64,000 nt of DNA from Bacteroidetes bacterium 47-18 (GTDB lineage Bacteria > Bacteroidota > Bacteroidia > Chitinophagales > Chitinophagaceae): NCBI GenBank assembly GCA_001897155.1, contig MKSF01000013.1, forward strand, positions 326,206 through 390,205, in the 5' to 3' direction. The notes beneath the pieces were generated by a model. That model was given only the letters and a program-made list of their open reading frames with translations, was not told the DNA's origin and searched no databases. The translations under genes were made by a program, and so were the position numbers. Positions within the stretch are counted from its first letter, which is position 1. Each line of letters starts with the position of its first letter. Positions 46,890 to 56,444 of this stretch are shown piece after piece.

Positions 46890-49184
46890 ATGAAAAGCAT
46901 CGGCATCAGTTTATTGTTCGCATTGTTATCCGGCTCCGTACAGGCGCAGTCCGTACTGGGAACCCCTGTAGGACAGTGGACCTCTTTTTACTCTTACAAT
47001 GAGGTAACGGATATGGTAGAGGATGGCACCACTTTTTATGTAGGTACCCTTTCAGGATTCTATACCTACAACAGGAACAACGGCGACATCGAGGCTTTCA
47101 ATAAGATTTCAGGCATGGCCAACCCGGGCGTCGCCAGGCTGAGCCACGACATCACTACCGGCATTACGGTCATAGGTTACCAGAACAGCAATATCGACCT
47201 TTTTAAGAACAATACCTTTTTTAACATTCCTTCCCTCTTCCTGTCGCAGGTGAGCGGCAATAAGGACATCAACGACATTGTCTGCAAAAGCGGGTTTGCC
47301 TATATCGCTACCGGCAAGGGCCTGATCGTTGTAAACCTCAGCAGGAAAGAGATCAGGGAAACCGTGGTCTTTTACGATAATAATACCGAACAGCGCATAC
47401 TGGGCGCCGCCGTATCAGGCAACACCATTTATGTCACTACCAGCAACGGTGTGTACCGGTCGGCGCTGGATAATCCTTCCTTTATCTATTACGGCAACTG
47501 GGACAAGATAGATAACGGCATTTATACCCGCATTATCAGCCAGGGCGACAAGCTGTACCTGCTGAATGATACGGAGATCGCCGTTTACGAAGCCAATACC
47601 CTGCGCCCCTTCTATACCCATACCCGGAGCATCGCCAATATATACCCGCTGTCGGGCAACAGGATCGGCTTCAGCGATTACACCTCCAACAGCACCATAC
47701 CCGACAATGCCTATATGCTGGATGCCAGTGGCCAGCCAGCAGACAGCATCCCTCAAAGGAAGATCGTCAAGGTCATTGAATCGGCAGGACAGGTGTATGT
47801 GGGCGAATACAAGACCGGGCTCCGCCGCAAGAACGGCCAGGAGTACACCACTTATGTGCCCAATGCCATCACTGACTACCAGGCCGCCGATGTATATGCC
47901 TATAACGGGGATTTCGCGGTAGCGCATGGCGGGCACCGTGACAACCTCAACCCGATATACAATACCAGCATCTATACGATATTCAAGGATAATATGTTTT
48001 ACAATTTATCCTGGGTGTCCAATAATTATAATTTTATAGACTTTGTCCGTATCATCAGGGACCGGAAAACAGGCACCTATTATTCCACGGCATTCCGGGG
48101 CGGCGTCTCTGAAATGAGCGCGGAGCTTTCTCCCAGGGAATACAGGGATGTGTTCGAGCCCAGGAAAGGAGACCCTTCAGGGGATATCTATACCTACGGC
48201 CTGGCACTGGACTCCCGCGACAACCTGTGGGTGGTCAATTACGGTACCGACCGGCTGCTGAAGGTCAAGACACCTGACGGCAACTGGTACAGCAGCTCCA
48301 TTATCATCAACCCGCTTACCTCCGGTCAGCCGGCCTCGCTGCAGGGACTGGTAGGTGATATTGTCATTGACAAATCGGATAATATGTGGCTGGTACCCTT
48401 TGGCACCGGCGGACTGATCGTATATAATGCCAACGGCACGGTGGACAACAACAGCGATGATTTTTACAAGGTATTACAGGCCGGCAAAGGCAAAGGCAAC
48501 CTGCCCAGCAATAATGTGCAATGCGTAGCCGTGGATAAGAATGATAACGTATGGATCGGCACCGATATCGGTATCGCCGTATATTCCTGCGGCTATGATA
48601 TCAAGCAGAATTGCGATGCGGATATTCCCGTGATCCAGAATGACGATTTCCCGGGATATCTGTTCCAGGAGATCAGCATTACGGCCCTGGCAGTGGACGG
48701 CGCCAACCGCAAATGGGTAGGCACCAATACCGGCCTGTGGCTGGTATCTGAAGACGGCCGCCAGACTATACACCAGTTCACTACGGACAACAGCCCGCTG
48801 CCCAGCAATAATATCCGCAGGATCAATATAGACCCGATGACCGGTGATGTGTATATTGCTACCGATATGGGACTGGTACGCTATAAAGGTACAGCTACGG
48901 ACGGCAGGGAAAGTATGGAAAAGCCGCTGGAGATCTACCCTAACCCCGTACCTTCCGGCTTCGGCGGGATGATCGCCATCAACGGCCTTACGGAAAACGC
49001 GGATGTGAGGATCGTGGATATGAACGGACAGCTGGTATTCCGCACTACCGCCAATGGCGGACAGGCCGTATGGGACGGCAGGGATTACCTGGGCAAAAGA
49101 GCACAGTCCGGCGTCTATATCGTAATGGTAAGGAGCAAAGACGGCGTGGAGAAAGCCAATGGCAAGATCATTTTCAGGGAGTAA
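46890..49184 (+). CDS. porZ: T9SS component PorZ-like protein with sorting domain
   Basis: 764 residues. Signal peptide MKSIGISLLFALLSGSVQA; two seven-bladed beta-propellers (about 25-670) opening with PVGQWTSFYSYNEVTDMVED and later NVWIGTDIGIAVYS and KWVGTNTGLWLVS blades of the regulator-propeller type. A C-terminal sorting domain lies at about 685-764 (EIYPNPVPSGFGGMIAI, WDGRDYLGKRAQSGVYIVMV). PorZ is part of the T9SS attachment complex on the cell surface with PorU, PorV and PorQ, where it supplies anionic LPS. 42 bases after ubiX. Confidence 0.85.
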   Translation: MKSIGISLLFALLSGSVQAQSVLGTPVGQWTSFYSYNEVTDMVEDGTTFYVGTLSGFYTYNRNNGDIEAFNKISGMANPGVARLSHDITTGITVIGYQNSNIDLFKNNTFFNIPSLFLSQVSGNKDINDIVCKSGFAYIATGKGLIVVNLSRKEIRETVVFYDNNTEQRILGAAVSGNTIYVTTSNGVYRSALDNPSFIYYGNWDKIDNGIYTRIISQGDKLYLLNDTEIAVYEANTLRPFYTHTRSIANIYPLSGNRIGFSDYTSNSTIPDNAYMLDASGQPADSIPQRKIVKVIESAGQVYVGEYKTGLRRKNGQEYTTYVPNAITDYQAADVYAYNGDFAVAHGGHRDNLNPIYNTSIYTIFKDNMFYNLSWVSNNYNFIDFVRIIRDRKTGTYYSTAFRGGVSEMSAELSPREYRDVFEPRKGDPSGDIYTYGLALDSRDNLWVVNYGTDRLLKVKTPDGNWYSSSIIINPLTSGQPASLQGLVGDIVIDKSDNMWLVPFGTGGLIVYNANGTVDNNSDDFYKVLQAGKGKGNLPSNNVQCVAVDKNDNVWIGTDIGIAVYSCGYDIKQNCDADIPVIQNDDFPGYLFQEISITALAVDGANRKWVGTNTGLWLVSEDGRQTIHQFTTDNSPLPSNNIRRINIDPMTGDVYIATDMGLVRYKGTATDGRESMEKPLEIYPNPVPSGFGGMIAINGLTENADVRIVDMNGQLVFRTTANGGQAVWDGRDYLGKRAQSGVYIVMVRSKDGVEKANGKIIFRE

Positions 49185-49205
49185 ACCCACTTAGATAATA
49201 TATTT

Positions 49206-49252
49206 AAAATACCGGCAGCACAGCGTTTAGCTTATAGTTGCCGGTATTTTTA
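49206..49252 (+). terminator. Intrinsic terminator of porZ
   Basis: Arms AAAATACCGGCA (49206-49217) and TGCCGGTATTTT (49239-49250) then T-rich sequence, 22 bases after the stop. Confidence 0.82.
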
Positions 49253-49375
49253 TTGTAAGGAGTTGTTTAACAAGTTTTTATCCGTCATTTCGGCTGTAGC
49301 GCAGCGGGACGAGGCCATCTGTTCATTAATTTATCAAGTAAATGATCCGGCTGCACGTTGTTGCATTCGGAATAT

Positions 49376-49630
49376 CTATACTACAATAGCTATTATCAGG
49401 GATGCCAGCACACCTGCTATCATAATGATATTTGCGATGTTGGACTTTTTCCTGAAATTAGTCTGTGTCAGGCAGAGCACGATCAGACCCAATCCGATAT
49501 AGGTTATCCAGTTGATCGCACCGGGGCTTAAATTGAACTTATATAACCGCACAAAGAACAAGGAAAATGTTATTAGAAGCGCGATAAAAGAAAAGGTATT
49601 ATTCCGGGTTTTGGTGGGTGATGTTGTCAT
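49376..49630 (-). CDS. Small predicted membrane protein
   Basis: 84 residues with three hydrophobic segments (about 12-28, 36-55 and 63-83) and a polar N-terminus MTTSPTKTRNN. No family recognised. The hydrophobic pattern supports a real inner-membrane protein. It borders the AT-rich island. Confidence 0.6.
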   Translation of the reverse strand: MTTSPTKTRNNTFSFIALLITFSLFFVRLYKFNLSPGAINWITYIGLGLIVLCLTQTNFRKKSNIANIIMIAGVLASLIIAIVV

Positions 49631-49847
49631 AGCGTTTCCTGTTTAGGGTAGTGGTCAAAATGTAATATAGTTATTTTAATGCATTTTAAATATTTATTAA
49701 AAATACCTACTATGTTATGGTCAGTTTTTAGTCTTTTCATATTTCATTTTTTAAACCTTTTGTACAACTTACCACCATTTATTATTTATAATTATATTTA
49801 CACATTTTTACAAATTTATATTTTTAATTAAAATAGTCCAATAAATA

Positions 49848-51683
49848 ATGTGGGTACCAAAATATTCCAATTGGAATAGAAAGTCAACTAAACTCGAAAG
49901 ATTTTTTGTAGAAAAAATTATACAAAGATGCGATTATGATGAAACAATTTCTAAAAAACATAGAACTATTAATGGATTTACTCAATTAGTCGAACTAATA
50001 CGACTTGCAGAATTAAGTAAAAAAAGAATAAGAACATTAAGAAGTCTTTGTGTAATAATGAAAGAGGCCAAATCCTCAAACATTAAGCAAAATATTGTAA
50101 ATGATGTAATTATTGAATTTTATTTTAATGATTTAAAAAAATATATTATTCATTTTAATGAAGACGAAGCTTTTAGAAATGATAGTTTAGATAAAATTGA
50201 CAATTTTATTCATACATTAAAAAAACACGCTATACAACTAGAAAAAAATTACTTTAGTAATATAGTAGCTGAATTAAAAAAAATAGATTTTACCGAAATT
50301 CAACAAATAGAACGAAATATTGACCGGATCACTAATTTAGTTGATATAACTATACCATTCTTATTACATAAGGGTTATAGTATAAGTTCATTAAATGAAG
50401 TGTTACGTAGATGGATTGAAACACAAAGTCATATAAATCTTGATAAATTTTTAGGTTTTTTTGACCATTCTAATGATCATTATGAATTAATTGTTTTTTT
50501 AGGAAATAATCAAATAGAGATTGATGAAGTAAAAAATATAGTATACAAGATTGGAAATGCTGACATCAGAAAAGCAACTGAATTTCAAGAGGAATTTGAC
50601 CGCCCTAAAATTTTTCATCCACGTGACGAAGTAATCTACTATACCTATTATACTTCAGATCCTGTTTCCTTCATAAGAAACAAGTATGATGAATTACTAA
50701 AAAATGTTGTAATAAATAGAGATAGAAAATCTTTAGCTATTTTCACGAATTTTTTCAAAAATAGTTATTGGAAAAAAACAAATTCAAAAAATAATAAGTT
50801 TTATAAAAATATTATAATTAGTGGGGATCCAATTAGCGTAATATCACGCAAAAGCACACTATTTCTTTCTTTAGCTAGTAATAAAGAGATCGATTTTAAT
50901 GATAATTCAACAATTGACTTTGTAGAGAATGACTATTTAAAGAAATCAATTTATTATTATAATTTGGCATTGGGATCTAAATCAATAGAAAACTCATTAT
51001 CTCTTTTATGGACATCAATTGAAAGTATACTGCCATATCGTACTCATAAAGCAGATATTGAAAATGTAAGAGATTTATTCTCAAAAGTTTTTTCTTTTGG
51101 GGCAGTTACGCGGGATTTGCAATACTTAATTAAAAGAATAGCAATAGTAAATAGAGTTAACAAAGATTGTTTTAATGCAATTCAAGTAAGCAAATTACCA
51201 AAAAACAATACCGGTGGAGATTTGCATGTTTGGATAAATTGGTTAAAAGAAAATCCTTTAGATAAGTTTAAGCATTTTGATAATATTTCAACTTTATTAG
51301 CATCTGAATATTTATCTTCAATAAAACCTCTTATAGACGGTAAATTAGCAGGTCTACTAAACAGAATTAATTCATCCAAAGAATCAATCGAGTTTCAATT
51401 ACAAAGAATTTATCTTCATAGAAATCAAATTGTACATTCAGGAGATTACATTAATGAGTATACTAATCTATGGATACATCTAGAATGGTACATAGGCAAA
51501 TTTTTATATTATATAATTTTAAAAACTGAAATAACAAAAGAGTATCCGAATATTGTGGATTTATTTCAACATTTAGAATCAGAGTTTGAATATTGTTATT
51601 CTTATTTAGATAAAAACAAGAATAAACTTTGCAAAGATTCTGATAAATTAATTGATAGGCTCTTAGAGATTGATTGGCAATAA
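49848..51683 (+). CDS. AT-rich ApeA/HEPN-like protein, candidate defence gene
   Basis: 611 residues from a strongly AT-rich gene, unlike the core genes around it. The C-terminal third has the HEPN pattern: LGSKSIENSLSLLWTSIESILP near 377-398, then IYLHRNQIVHSGDY, in which R525 and H530 give the RX4H ribonuclease motif. Layout resembles Apea-like HEPN proteins, some of which protect against phages by RNA cleavage. The N-terminal 370 residues are not recognised. No antitoxin, methylase or other defence gene is adjacent. Composition and the IS element directly downstream indicate horizontal transfer. Defence is inferred, not shown. Confidence 0.7.
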   Translation: MWVPKYSNWNRKSTKLERFFVEKIIQRCDYDETISKKHRTINGFTQLVELIRLAELSKKRIRTLRSLCVIMKEAKSSNIKQNIVNDVIIEFYFNDLKKYIIHFNEDEAFRNDSLDKIDNFIHTLKKHAIQLEKNYFSNIVAELKKIDFTEIQQIERNIDRITNLVDITIPFLLHKGYSISSLNEVLRRWIETQSHINLDKFLGFFDHSNDHYELIVFLGNNQIEIDEVKNIVYKIGNADIRKATEFQEEFDRPKIFHPRDEVIYYTYYTSDPVSFIRNKYDELLKNVVINRDRKSLAIFTNFFKNSYWKKTNSKNNKFYKNIIISGDPISVISRKSTLFLSLASNKEIDFNDNSTIDFVENDYLKKSIYYYNLALGSKSIENSLSLLWTSIESILPYRTHKADIENVRDLFSKVFSFGAVTRDLQYLIKRIAIVNRVNKDCFNAIQVSKLPKNNTGGDLHVWINWLKENPLDKFKHFDNISTLLASEYLSSIKPLIDGKLAGLLNRINSSKESIEFQLQRIYLHRNQIVHSGDYINEYTNLWIHLEWYIGKFLYYIILKTEITKEYPNIVDLFQHLESEFEYCYSYLDKNKNKLCKDSDKLIDRLLEIDWQ

Positions 51684-51718
51684 TAATATTACAAAACTCG
51701 CACATAGCTTAAAACTTG

Positions 51719-51726
51719 CTAATTAA
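51719..51726. repeat. IS target-site duplication, left
   Basis: CTAATTAA directly left of the IS256-family element; the same 8 bases directly follow its right end. Confidence 0.8.
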
Positions 51727-51757
51727 GACACTATTTCAAAAACTGTGTAAGTGATAA

Positions 51758-51787
51758 AAATCGGGGATTAGTACTCCGATTTTTTTA
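51758..51787 (+). terminator. Inward-facing terminator-like hairpin in the IS left end
   Basis: AAATCGG (51758-51764) pairs with CCGATTT (51776-51782), followed by a run of Ts before the transposase start. It may block read-through from outside into the transposase gene. Confidence 0.5.
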
Positions 51788-51808
51788 TTTTTAAATACAC
51801 ACAGTTTT

Positions 51809-53005
51809 ATGCGACCAGAAGATTTATTAACAGAGGATTTTTTAAAACAATTCAAGAGCCGCGACGAGCTCAACAGTTTTCTTGGCCAGCTTCAAAAGCG
51901 GGGCATTGAAAAGATGTTGGAAGGAGAACTGGACGGCCATCTTGGCTATGAGAAGCATGGCCAATCGGCTAATAGTAATGCCCGCAATGGTTATGGAAAG
52001 AAAAAAATCAGGACAAGCTTTGGAGAGTCTGAGATCCATGTACCACGCGACCGCGATGCCAGCTTTAACCCCATGATCGTACCGAAACGGGAAAATATGG
52101 TGGATGGTATTGAAGAAGTTATCGTATCCCTATATGCAAAAGGGATGAGTGTAGCAGATATCGAAGAGCAGATCAAAGATGTTTATAGCTTTGAAGTATC
52201 ACCTTCTACTATCAGCCGTATTACCTCCCGGATAGCTGAGGATATCATTGCCTGGCAGAACCGACCGCTTGAGCCGGTGTACCTCATCGTTTGGCTGGAC
52301 GGTATCGTTTTTAAAGTAAGAGAGAATAGTAAAGTAGTTAATAAAACGGTTTATATCGCTGTAGGGCTCAGAAGAGACGGTTACAAAGAAGTATTAGGGA
52401 TGTGGCTGGGTAAGAATGAATCAGCAGCATATTGGATGAGTGTTCTCACAGATATGAAGGCCCGTGGCCTGCAGGATATACTGATCACTGCCACCGACAA
52501 TCTCAACGGCTTTACCCAAACAATCCGCACTGTATTCCCTAAATCAGCCACTCAGATCTGTGTAGTTCATCAGATAAGGAACAGCTGCCGGTATGTAGTT
52601 TGGAAGGATAAAAAGGAGTTTAGTCGCAATATGAAAGATATTTATTCTGCTCCCACACGGCAAGCTGCACTTGCGGCTCTGGATGCTATGGAACTTAAAT
52701 GGAACAATAAATACTCATATGCTATCAAAAGCTGGCGGGAAAACTGGGATGAATTGACCGTATTTTTTGACTTCCCTATAGAGATCAGGCAAATTATTTA
52801 TACGACCAACCTAATTGAAAATTTGAATGGGAAAATAAGGAAGTATACTAAAAACAAACTTTCTTTCCCTAATGATGATGCTGTAATCAAGTCTGTTTAC
52901 CTGGCATTACGTGAAGCATCAAAAAAATGGACCATGCCCATTAGAAATTGGGGCATGATCCTAAATCAGTTTTTAACTATTTTTGATAACAGAATAACGT
53001 TGTAA
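51809..53005 (+). CDS. IS256 family transposase
   Basis: 398 residues, full length. DDE residues lie in [19 protein letters not shown] and [20 protein letters not shown]; the Cys/His zone is CVVHQIRNS, typical of the mutator/IS256 family. Catalyses copy-out transposition through a circular intermediate. No frameshift or stop, so probably active. Confidence 0.96.
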   Translation: MRPEDLLTEDFLKQFKSRDELNSFLGQLQKRGIEKMLEGELDGHLGYEKHGQSANSNARNGYGKKKIRTSFGESEIHVPRDRDASFNPMIVPKRENMVDGIEEVIVSLYAKGMSVADIEEQIKDVYSFEVSPSTISRITSRIAEDIIAWQNRPLEPVYLIVWLDGIVFKVRENSKVVNKTVYIAVGLRRDGYKEVLGMWLGKNESAAYWMSVLTDMKARGLQDILITATDNLNGFTQTIRTVFPKSATQICVVHQIRNSCRYVVWKDKKEFSRNMKDIYSAPTRQAALAALDAMELKWNNKYSYAIKSWRENWDELTVFFDFPIEIRQIIYTTNLIENLNGKIRKYTKNKLSFPNDDAVIKSVYLALREASKKWTMPIRNWGMILNQFLTIFDNRITL

Positions 53006-53052
53006 AAAAGACAACCCCGATTAGAAGTTTACACACTTAATGAGATAGTCCC

Positions 53053-53060
53053 CTAATTAA
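53053..53060. repeat. IS target-site duplication, right
   Basis: CTAATTAA matching 51719-51726. Confidence 0.8.
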
Positions 53061-53280
53061 GTCTACTATATTTATATATTGACACTCCACACAAAGATAT
53101 CTTCAACTAAGCAACTTTAATTTTCTTGTAATTTTTGACCCATTTATAATAACCACCTAAACCTCTATTTTATAAATTGTGTTATAAGGGAAGCTATATA
53201 GGCAAAACCCTTCACACCCGTTTTAAAACTATATTCATTAAATTTGCTACTTACTCTTACTATAAGCAAATCATTAAGAT

Positions 53281-55356
53281 ATGTCATTACAAAAACTGAA
53301 CAACTACGCCCTGGGGCAGTGGATACCCTCCACCGACAAAGGAGAGGTATTGTACAACTCCATTACAGGCGAACCTTTATATATAGCTGACAGCGTGGAC
53401 GTGGATTTTGCAGCGGCCCTGGAGTACGGCCGGAAAACAGGCGGTAAGATATTGCGCAAAATGACCTTCCACGAGCGGGGCAGGATGCTGAAGGACCTGG
53501 CCATTTACCTGCAGGCCCGGAAAGACAAATATTATGCCATTTCCGCGTATACCGGCGCTACCAAAGCCGATAGCTGGGTGGATATTGAAGGCGGCTTCGG
53601 CAACCTCTTCACCAACGCGTCCCTGCGCCGGCAGCTACCCGATGAGCCTTTCTATATTGACGGCGATATTGCCAAGCTGTCAAGAGGCGGTTCCTTTATC
53701 GGTCATCATATTATGGTGCCTAAGCCGGGGATAGCCATCCATATCAATGCCTATAACTTCCCGGTATGGGGGATGCTGGAAAAGATAGCCGTTAACCTGA
53801 TGGCCGGTATGCCTGCCATCGTCAAGCCGGCACAGGTGACCTCTTTCCTGACCGAAGCGGTAGTACAGGATATTATAGCGTCCGGTATTCTGCCGGAAGG
53901 CGCGCTGCAGCTGCTGGTAGGTTCCGCAAGGGGCATACTGGACCACGTTAAGAACGGCGATGTAGTGACCTTTACGGGTTCTGCACATACCGGCAGAATG
54001 CTGAAGGCCACCCAGCGACTGATAGACGAAGCCGTACCGTTCAATATGGAGGCTGACTCCCTGAACGCGTCCGTGCTGGGAGCCGACGTAACTCCGGATA
54101 TGCCCGAATTTGATATTTATATTAAGGAAGTGGCCCGGGAGATCACTACCAAGGCCGGGCAGAAGTGTACCGCCGTACGGCGTATGATCGTACCGGAACA
54201 CCTGGTCAGCCCGGTACAGGAAGCCTTAGCCAAACGCCTGGCCAGCACCACCATCGGCGACCCCGCCGTGGAAGGCGTACGGATGGGCGCGCTGGCAGGC
54301 CTGCAGCAGCGGAATGATGTGCTGGCCAAGATAGAGCAACTGAAAACATCACAAGAGATCATCATCGGCGATCTGCAAAACTTTGAAGTGGTAGGCGCAG
54401 ACCGCGAGAAAGGCGCTTTCCTGCCGCCCGTAGTGTTCCTGAATAACGATCCTTTCCATAATACGGCAGCGCACGAGATCGAAGCGTTCGGCCCGGTAAG
54501 CACCCTGATGCCTTATAAAACGCTGGATGAGGCCATTGAGCTGGCAGCGATGGGCAAAGGATCGCTGGTCAGCTCCTTCATCACCTATGATGACAGGCTG
54601 GCGCGGGATTATACACTGGAAGCCGCGACCTCTCATGGCCGTATCCTGGTGCTGAACAGGGATTGCGCCAAAGAATCCACCGGCCACGGCTCACCGATGC
54701 CGATGCTGGTGCATGGCGGTCCCGGCCGTGCGGGCGGCGGCGAGGAAATGGGCGGCATCAGGGGTATCCTGCACTATATGCAGCGTACCGCTATCCAGGG
54801 TTCGCCTACTACTATCACTGCCATTACCAACGTATTCCAGCAGGGCGCCAAAGGCCGCGATCCCGGCATACATCCTTTCAAAAAACATTACGAGGAGCTG
54901 CATATCGGTGACCAGATCATAACGGAAAAGCGGCTGATCACCAGCGAGGATATCGACCGGTTCGCGGCACTGAGCGGCGATAATTTCTATGCCCATAAAA
55001 CGAATACCGATTTTACCGGCACGATGTTCGACCAGCAGGTAGCCCACGGGTATTTTATCATGAGCATTGCAGCGGGCCTGTTCGTGGACAGCTACGAAAT
55101 GAATCCCGTGCTGCTCAATTACGGCATTGACGAGCTGCGGTTCACCAAGCCCGTTTATCCCGGCGCTAATATACATATCAGGTTCACCTGCAAGCAGAAG
55201 CTCCCGAACGATACAACACCGGATCCTGAAAACCCGCGTTCCCTTATCAAAAGAGGTATCGTGAAATGGCTGGTGGAAATGCTGGATGACGATACCGAAG
55301 ATCCGCTGGTAGGTGTGGCTACTATCCTGACAATGGTAAAGACACTCGAGCAATAA
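53281..55356 (+). CDS. paaZ: PaaZ-like bifunctional aldehyde dehydrogenase/enoyl-CoA hydratase
   Basis: 691 residues, normal PaaZ length. Residues 1-about 525 are an aldehyde dehydrogenase with the catalytic Cys in AGQKCTAV (C296) and GHGSPMPMLVHGGPGRAGGG, a PaaZ/MaoC-type signature. Residues about 535-691 are a MaoC-like hotdog hydratase (FAALSGDNFYAH, VAHGYFIMSIAAGLF). PaaZ opens the oxepin-CoA ring and oxidises the aldehyde in phenylacetate breakdown. No other ring-cleavage genes are adjacent; a PaaE-like gene is 43 kb away. The AT-rich IS flank ends just upstream. Confidence 0.92.
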   Translation: MSLQKLNNYALGQWIPSTDKGEVLYNSITGEPLYIADSVDVDFAAALEYGRKTGGKILRKMTFHERGRMLKDLAIYLQARKDKYYAISAYTGATKADSWVDIEGGFGNLFTNASLRRQLPDEPFYIDGDIAKLSRGGSFIGHHIMVPKPGIAIHINAYNFPVWGMLEKIAVNLMAGMPAIVKPAQVTSFLTEAVVQDIIASGILPEGALQLLVGSARGILDHVKNGDVVTFTGSAHTGRMLKATQRLIDEAVPFNMEADSLNASVLGADVTPDMPEFDIYIKEVAREITTKAGQKCTAVRRMIVPEHLVSPVQEALAKRLASTTIGDPAVEGVRMGALAGLQQRNDVLAKIEQLKTSQEIIIGDLQNFEVVGADREKGAFLPPVVFLNNDPFHNTAAHEIEAFGPVSTLMPYKTLDEAIELAAMGKGSLVSSFITYDDRLARDYTLEAATSHGRILVLNRDCAKESTGHGSPMPMLVHGGPGRAGGGEEMGGIRGILHYMQRTAIQGSPTTITAITNVFQQGAKGRDPGIHPFKKHYEELHIGDQIITEKRLITSEDIDRFAALSGDNFYAHKTNTDFTGTMFDQQVAHGYFIMSIAAGLFVDSYEMNPVLLNYGIDELRFTKPVYPGANIHIRFTCKQKLPNDTTPDPENPRSLIKRGIVKWLVEMLDDDTEDPLVGVATILTMVKTLEQ

Positions 55357-55365
55357 TATGATTAT

Positions 55366-55398
55366 AAAAGCCTTGTCCGCTAACGGATAAGGCTTTTT
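55366..55398 (+). terminator. Intrinsic terminator of paaZ
   Basis: AAAAGCCTTGTCCG (55366-55379) pairs with CGGATAAGGCTTTT (55384-55397) with one G-T pair, followed by T. Confidence 0.82.
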
Positions 55399-55445
55399 CC
55401 CTGCATACTTTAGCGGGCGTTATAGCCGGCTCCGTAATTTATTTA

Positions 55446-55453
55446 TACCTTTG
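55446..55453 (+). promoter_or_regulatory. Bacteroidota -7 promoter element
   Basis: TACCTTTG matches TAnnTTTG, 31 bases before the chosen ATG (55485) of the next lipoprotein gene. Confidence 0.5.
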
Positions 55454-55484
55454 AGCAAAATTGAACCTTACATCCTGTAATGAT

Positions 55485-55976
55485 ATGAGATCAGCCGGAC
55501 AATGGATATTGCTGTTACTATGTATGCTGACAGCCTGTAAGAATCCCAATACACCCGAACAGACCGCTGTCAAGTTCCTGAACAGCCTGTACAATTACGA
55601 TTTCGAGATGGCCAAAAGTCTCAGCACCCGGAATACCTGGAGCATCCTGAATATTATGGATGCCAGGACCAAAGATATCCCGGACGAGGTCAAGCAGGAA
55701 AACGTAGGCAAGCTGAAGGTAAATATTACCAAGACGGTCCCGGAAACGGATTCCACCTATATCATCTATTACACCACCGAGCCGGATTTCCAGATATTCC
55801 CCGCATTAAGGATACTGAAGATGGAAGATGAGGACGGAAAGCCACGCTACAGGATAGATATTTCTTCCCTGGACAGCCTGAGCGGCGGTAACGACGCCTT
55901 TATCGAGGAAGAGATACTGCCTATCCGGGATGACGACAGTGCGGCAGCAGAGCCCGGTAGCGGCAACAGCCAGTAA
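55485..55976 (+). CDS. Predicted lipoprotein (DUF4878-like fold possible)
   Basis: 163 residues from the ATG at 55485; an in-frame TTG at 55461 adds 8 residues. Lipoprotein signal MRSAGQWILLLLCMLTAC, Cys18. TPEQTAVKFLNSLYNYDFEMAKSL followed by a beta-rich part with YIIYYTTEPD resembles NTF2-like DUF4878 lipoproteins; this is tentative. The C-terminus is acidic and Gly/Ser-rich. Flanked by repeats downstream. Confidence 0.75.
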   Translation: MRSAGQWILLLLCMLTACKNPNTPEQTAVKFLNSLYNYDFEMAKSLSTRNTWSILNIMDARTKDIPDEVKQENVGKLKVNITKTVPETDSTYIIYYTTEPDFQIFPALRILKMEDEDGKPRYRIDISSLDSLSGGNDAFIEEEILPIRDDDSAAAEPGSGNSQ

Positions 55977-55984
55977 GCTTATGG

Positions 55985-56038
55985 GCCGCCGGTGAAGCAC
56001 ATTGTAACAAAGCTTTAAGTTGCTGGCGAAGAACACCC
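55985..56038. repeat. Two degenerate copies of the palindrome-centred short repeat
   Basis: GCCGCCGGTGAAGCACATT (55985-56003) and GTTGCTGGCGAAGAACACCC (56019-56038) resemble the copies at 8941 and 9042. Confidence 0.5.
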
Positions 56039-56259
56039 GGCAACAGAAAAAAATATACGACAGTTACTTAAAAGAAAAACTGACTATCTATAGGCAACAA
56101 AGCCATTATAAGTTATAAATGACCGACACCCTCAGTTCCCTTACAGTAAAAGAGGTCTCTGGCCGGCAGAGAGGGCACTGCCCAGCGAAGCGTATCCGTA
56201 ATAAAAGGTTGTTACCTGTAAGCAGATAGTCACTAAAGAAAAAAATAAGGCCGTCTGAA

Positions 56260-56410
56260 AACCAAACACCCCTGTCAGTTCCATATGACAGGGGTGTTTG
56301 GTTATACAGGGCACATTTCGACAAGCTCAATGTGACATAACAGGATCAATGTGACACGGTAAACTCAGTGTGACACGACAGGTTTAATGTGACACGGCAA
56401 ACTCAATATG
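56260..56410 (-). repeat. Composite intergenic repeat, copy D (inverted)
   Basis: A perfect 17-bp stem (56261-56277 and 56286-56302) with an 8-nt loop is followed by CACATT...AATGTG (56312-56334). Four further 19-nt iterations (TGTGACAC...) follow up to about 56410. Orientation is opposite to copies A-C and points toward the end of the glutathione peroxidase gene's transcript. Confidence 0.8.
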
Positions 56411-56444
56411 GCAATAAAAGAAGTTTTCCGGTCAGCCAGGCTTT

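Larger units (their letters stand above)
51727..53052 (+). mobile_element. Intact IS256-family insertion sequence
   Basis: 1326 bases bounded by imperfect terminal inverted repeats (51727-51752 and 53027-53052, 18 of 26 positions matching) and an 8-bp duplication, CTAATTAA, on each side. One complete transposase gene inside. Length, single gene and 8-bp duplication all fit IS256. The intact duplication suggests a recent insertion. Confidence 0.92.
55977..56444. other. Intergenic region with two repeat families
   Basis: 468 bases. The left end holds two degenerate copies of the TGGTGAAGAACACCA-type repeat. The right half is composite repeat copy D. Between them (about 56041-56250) nothing is recognised. 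Confidence 0.6.

Noticed and set aside
49263..49502. 79-codon plus-strand frame between porZ and the small membrane protein
   Set aside because: It overlaps, in antisense, the membrane protein at 49376-49630, which has a better hydrophobic pattern; only one can be real.
56312..56410. Possible CRISPR array from regularly spaced repeats
   Set aside because: Units are contiguous 19-nt iterations without unique spacers, no cas genes are present, and the same units occur singly elsewhere.
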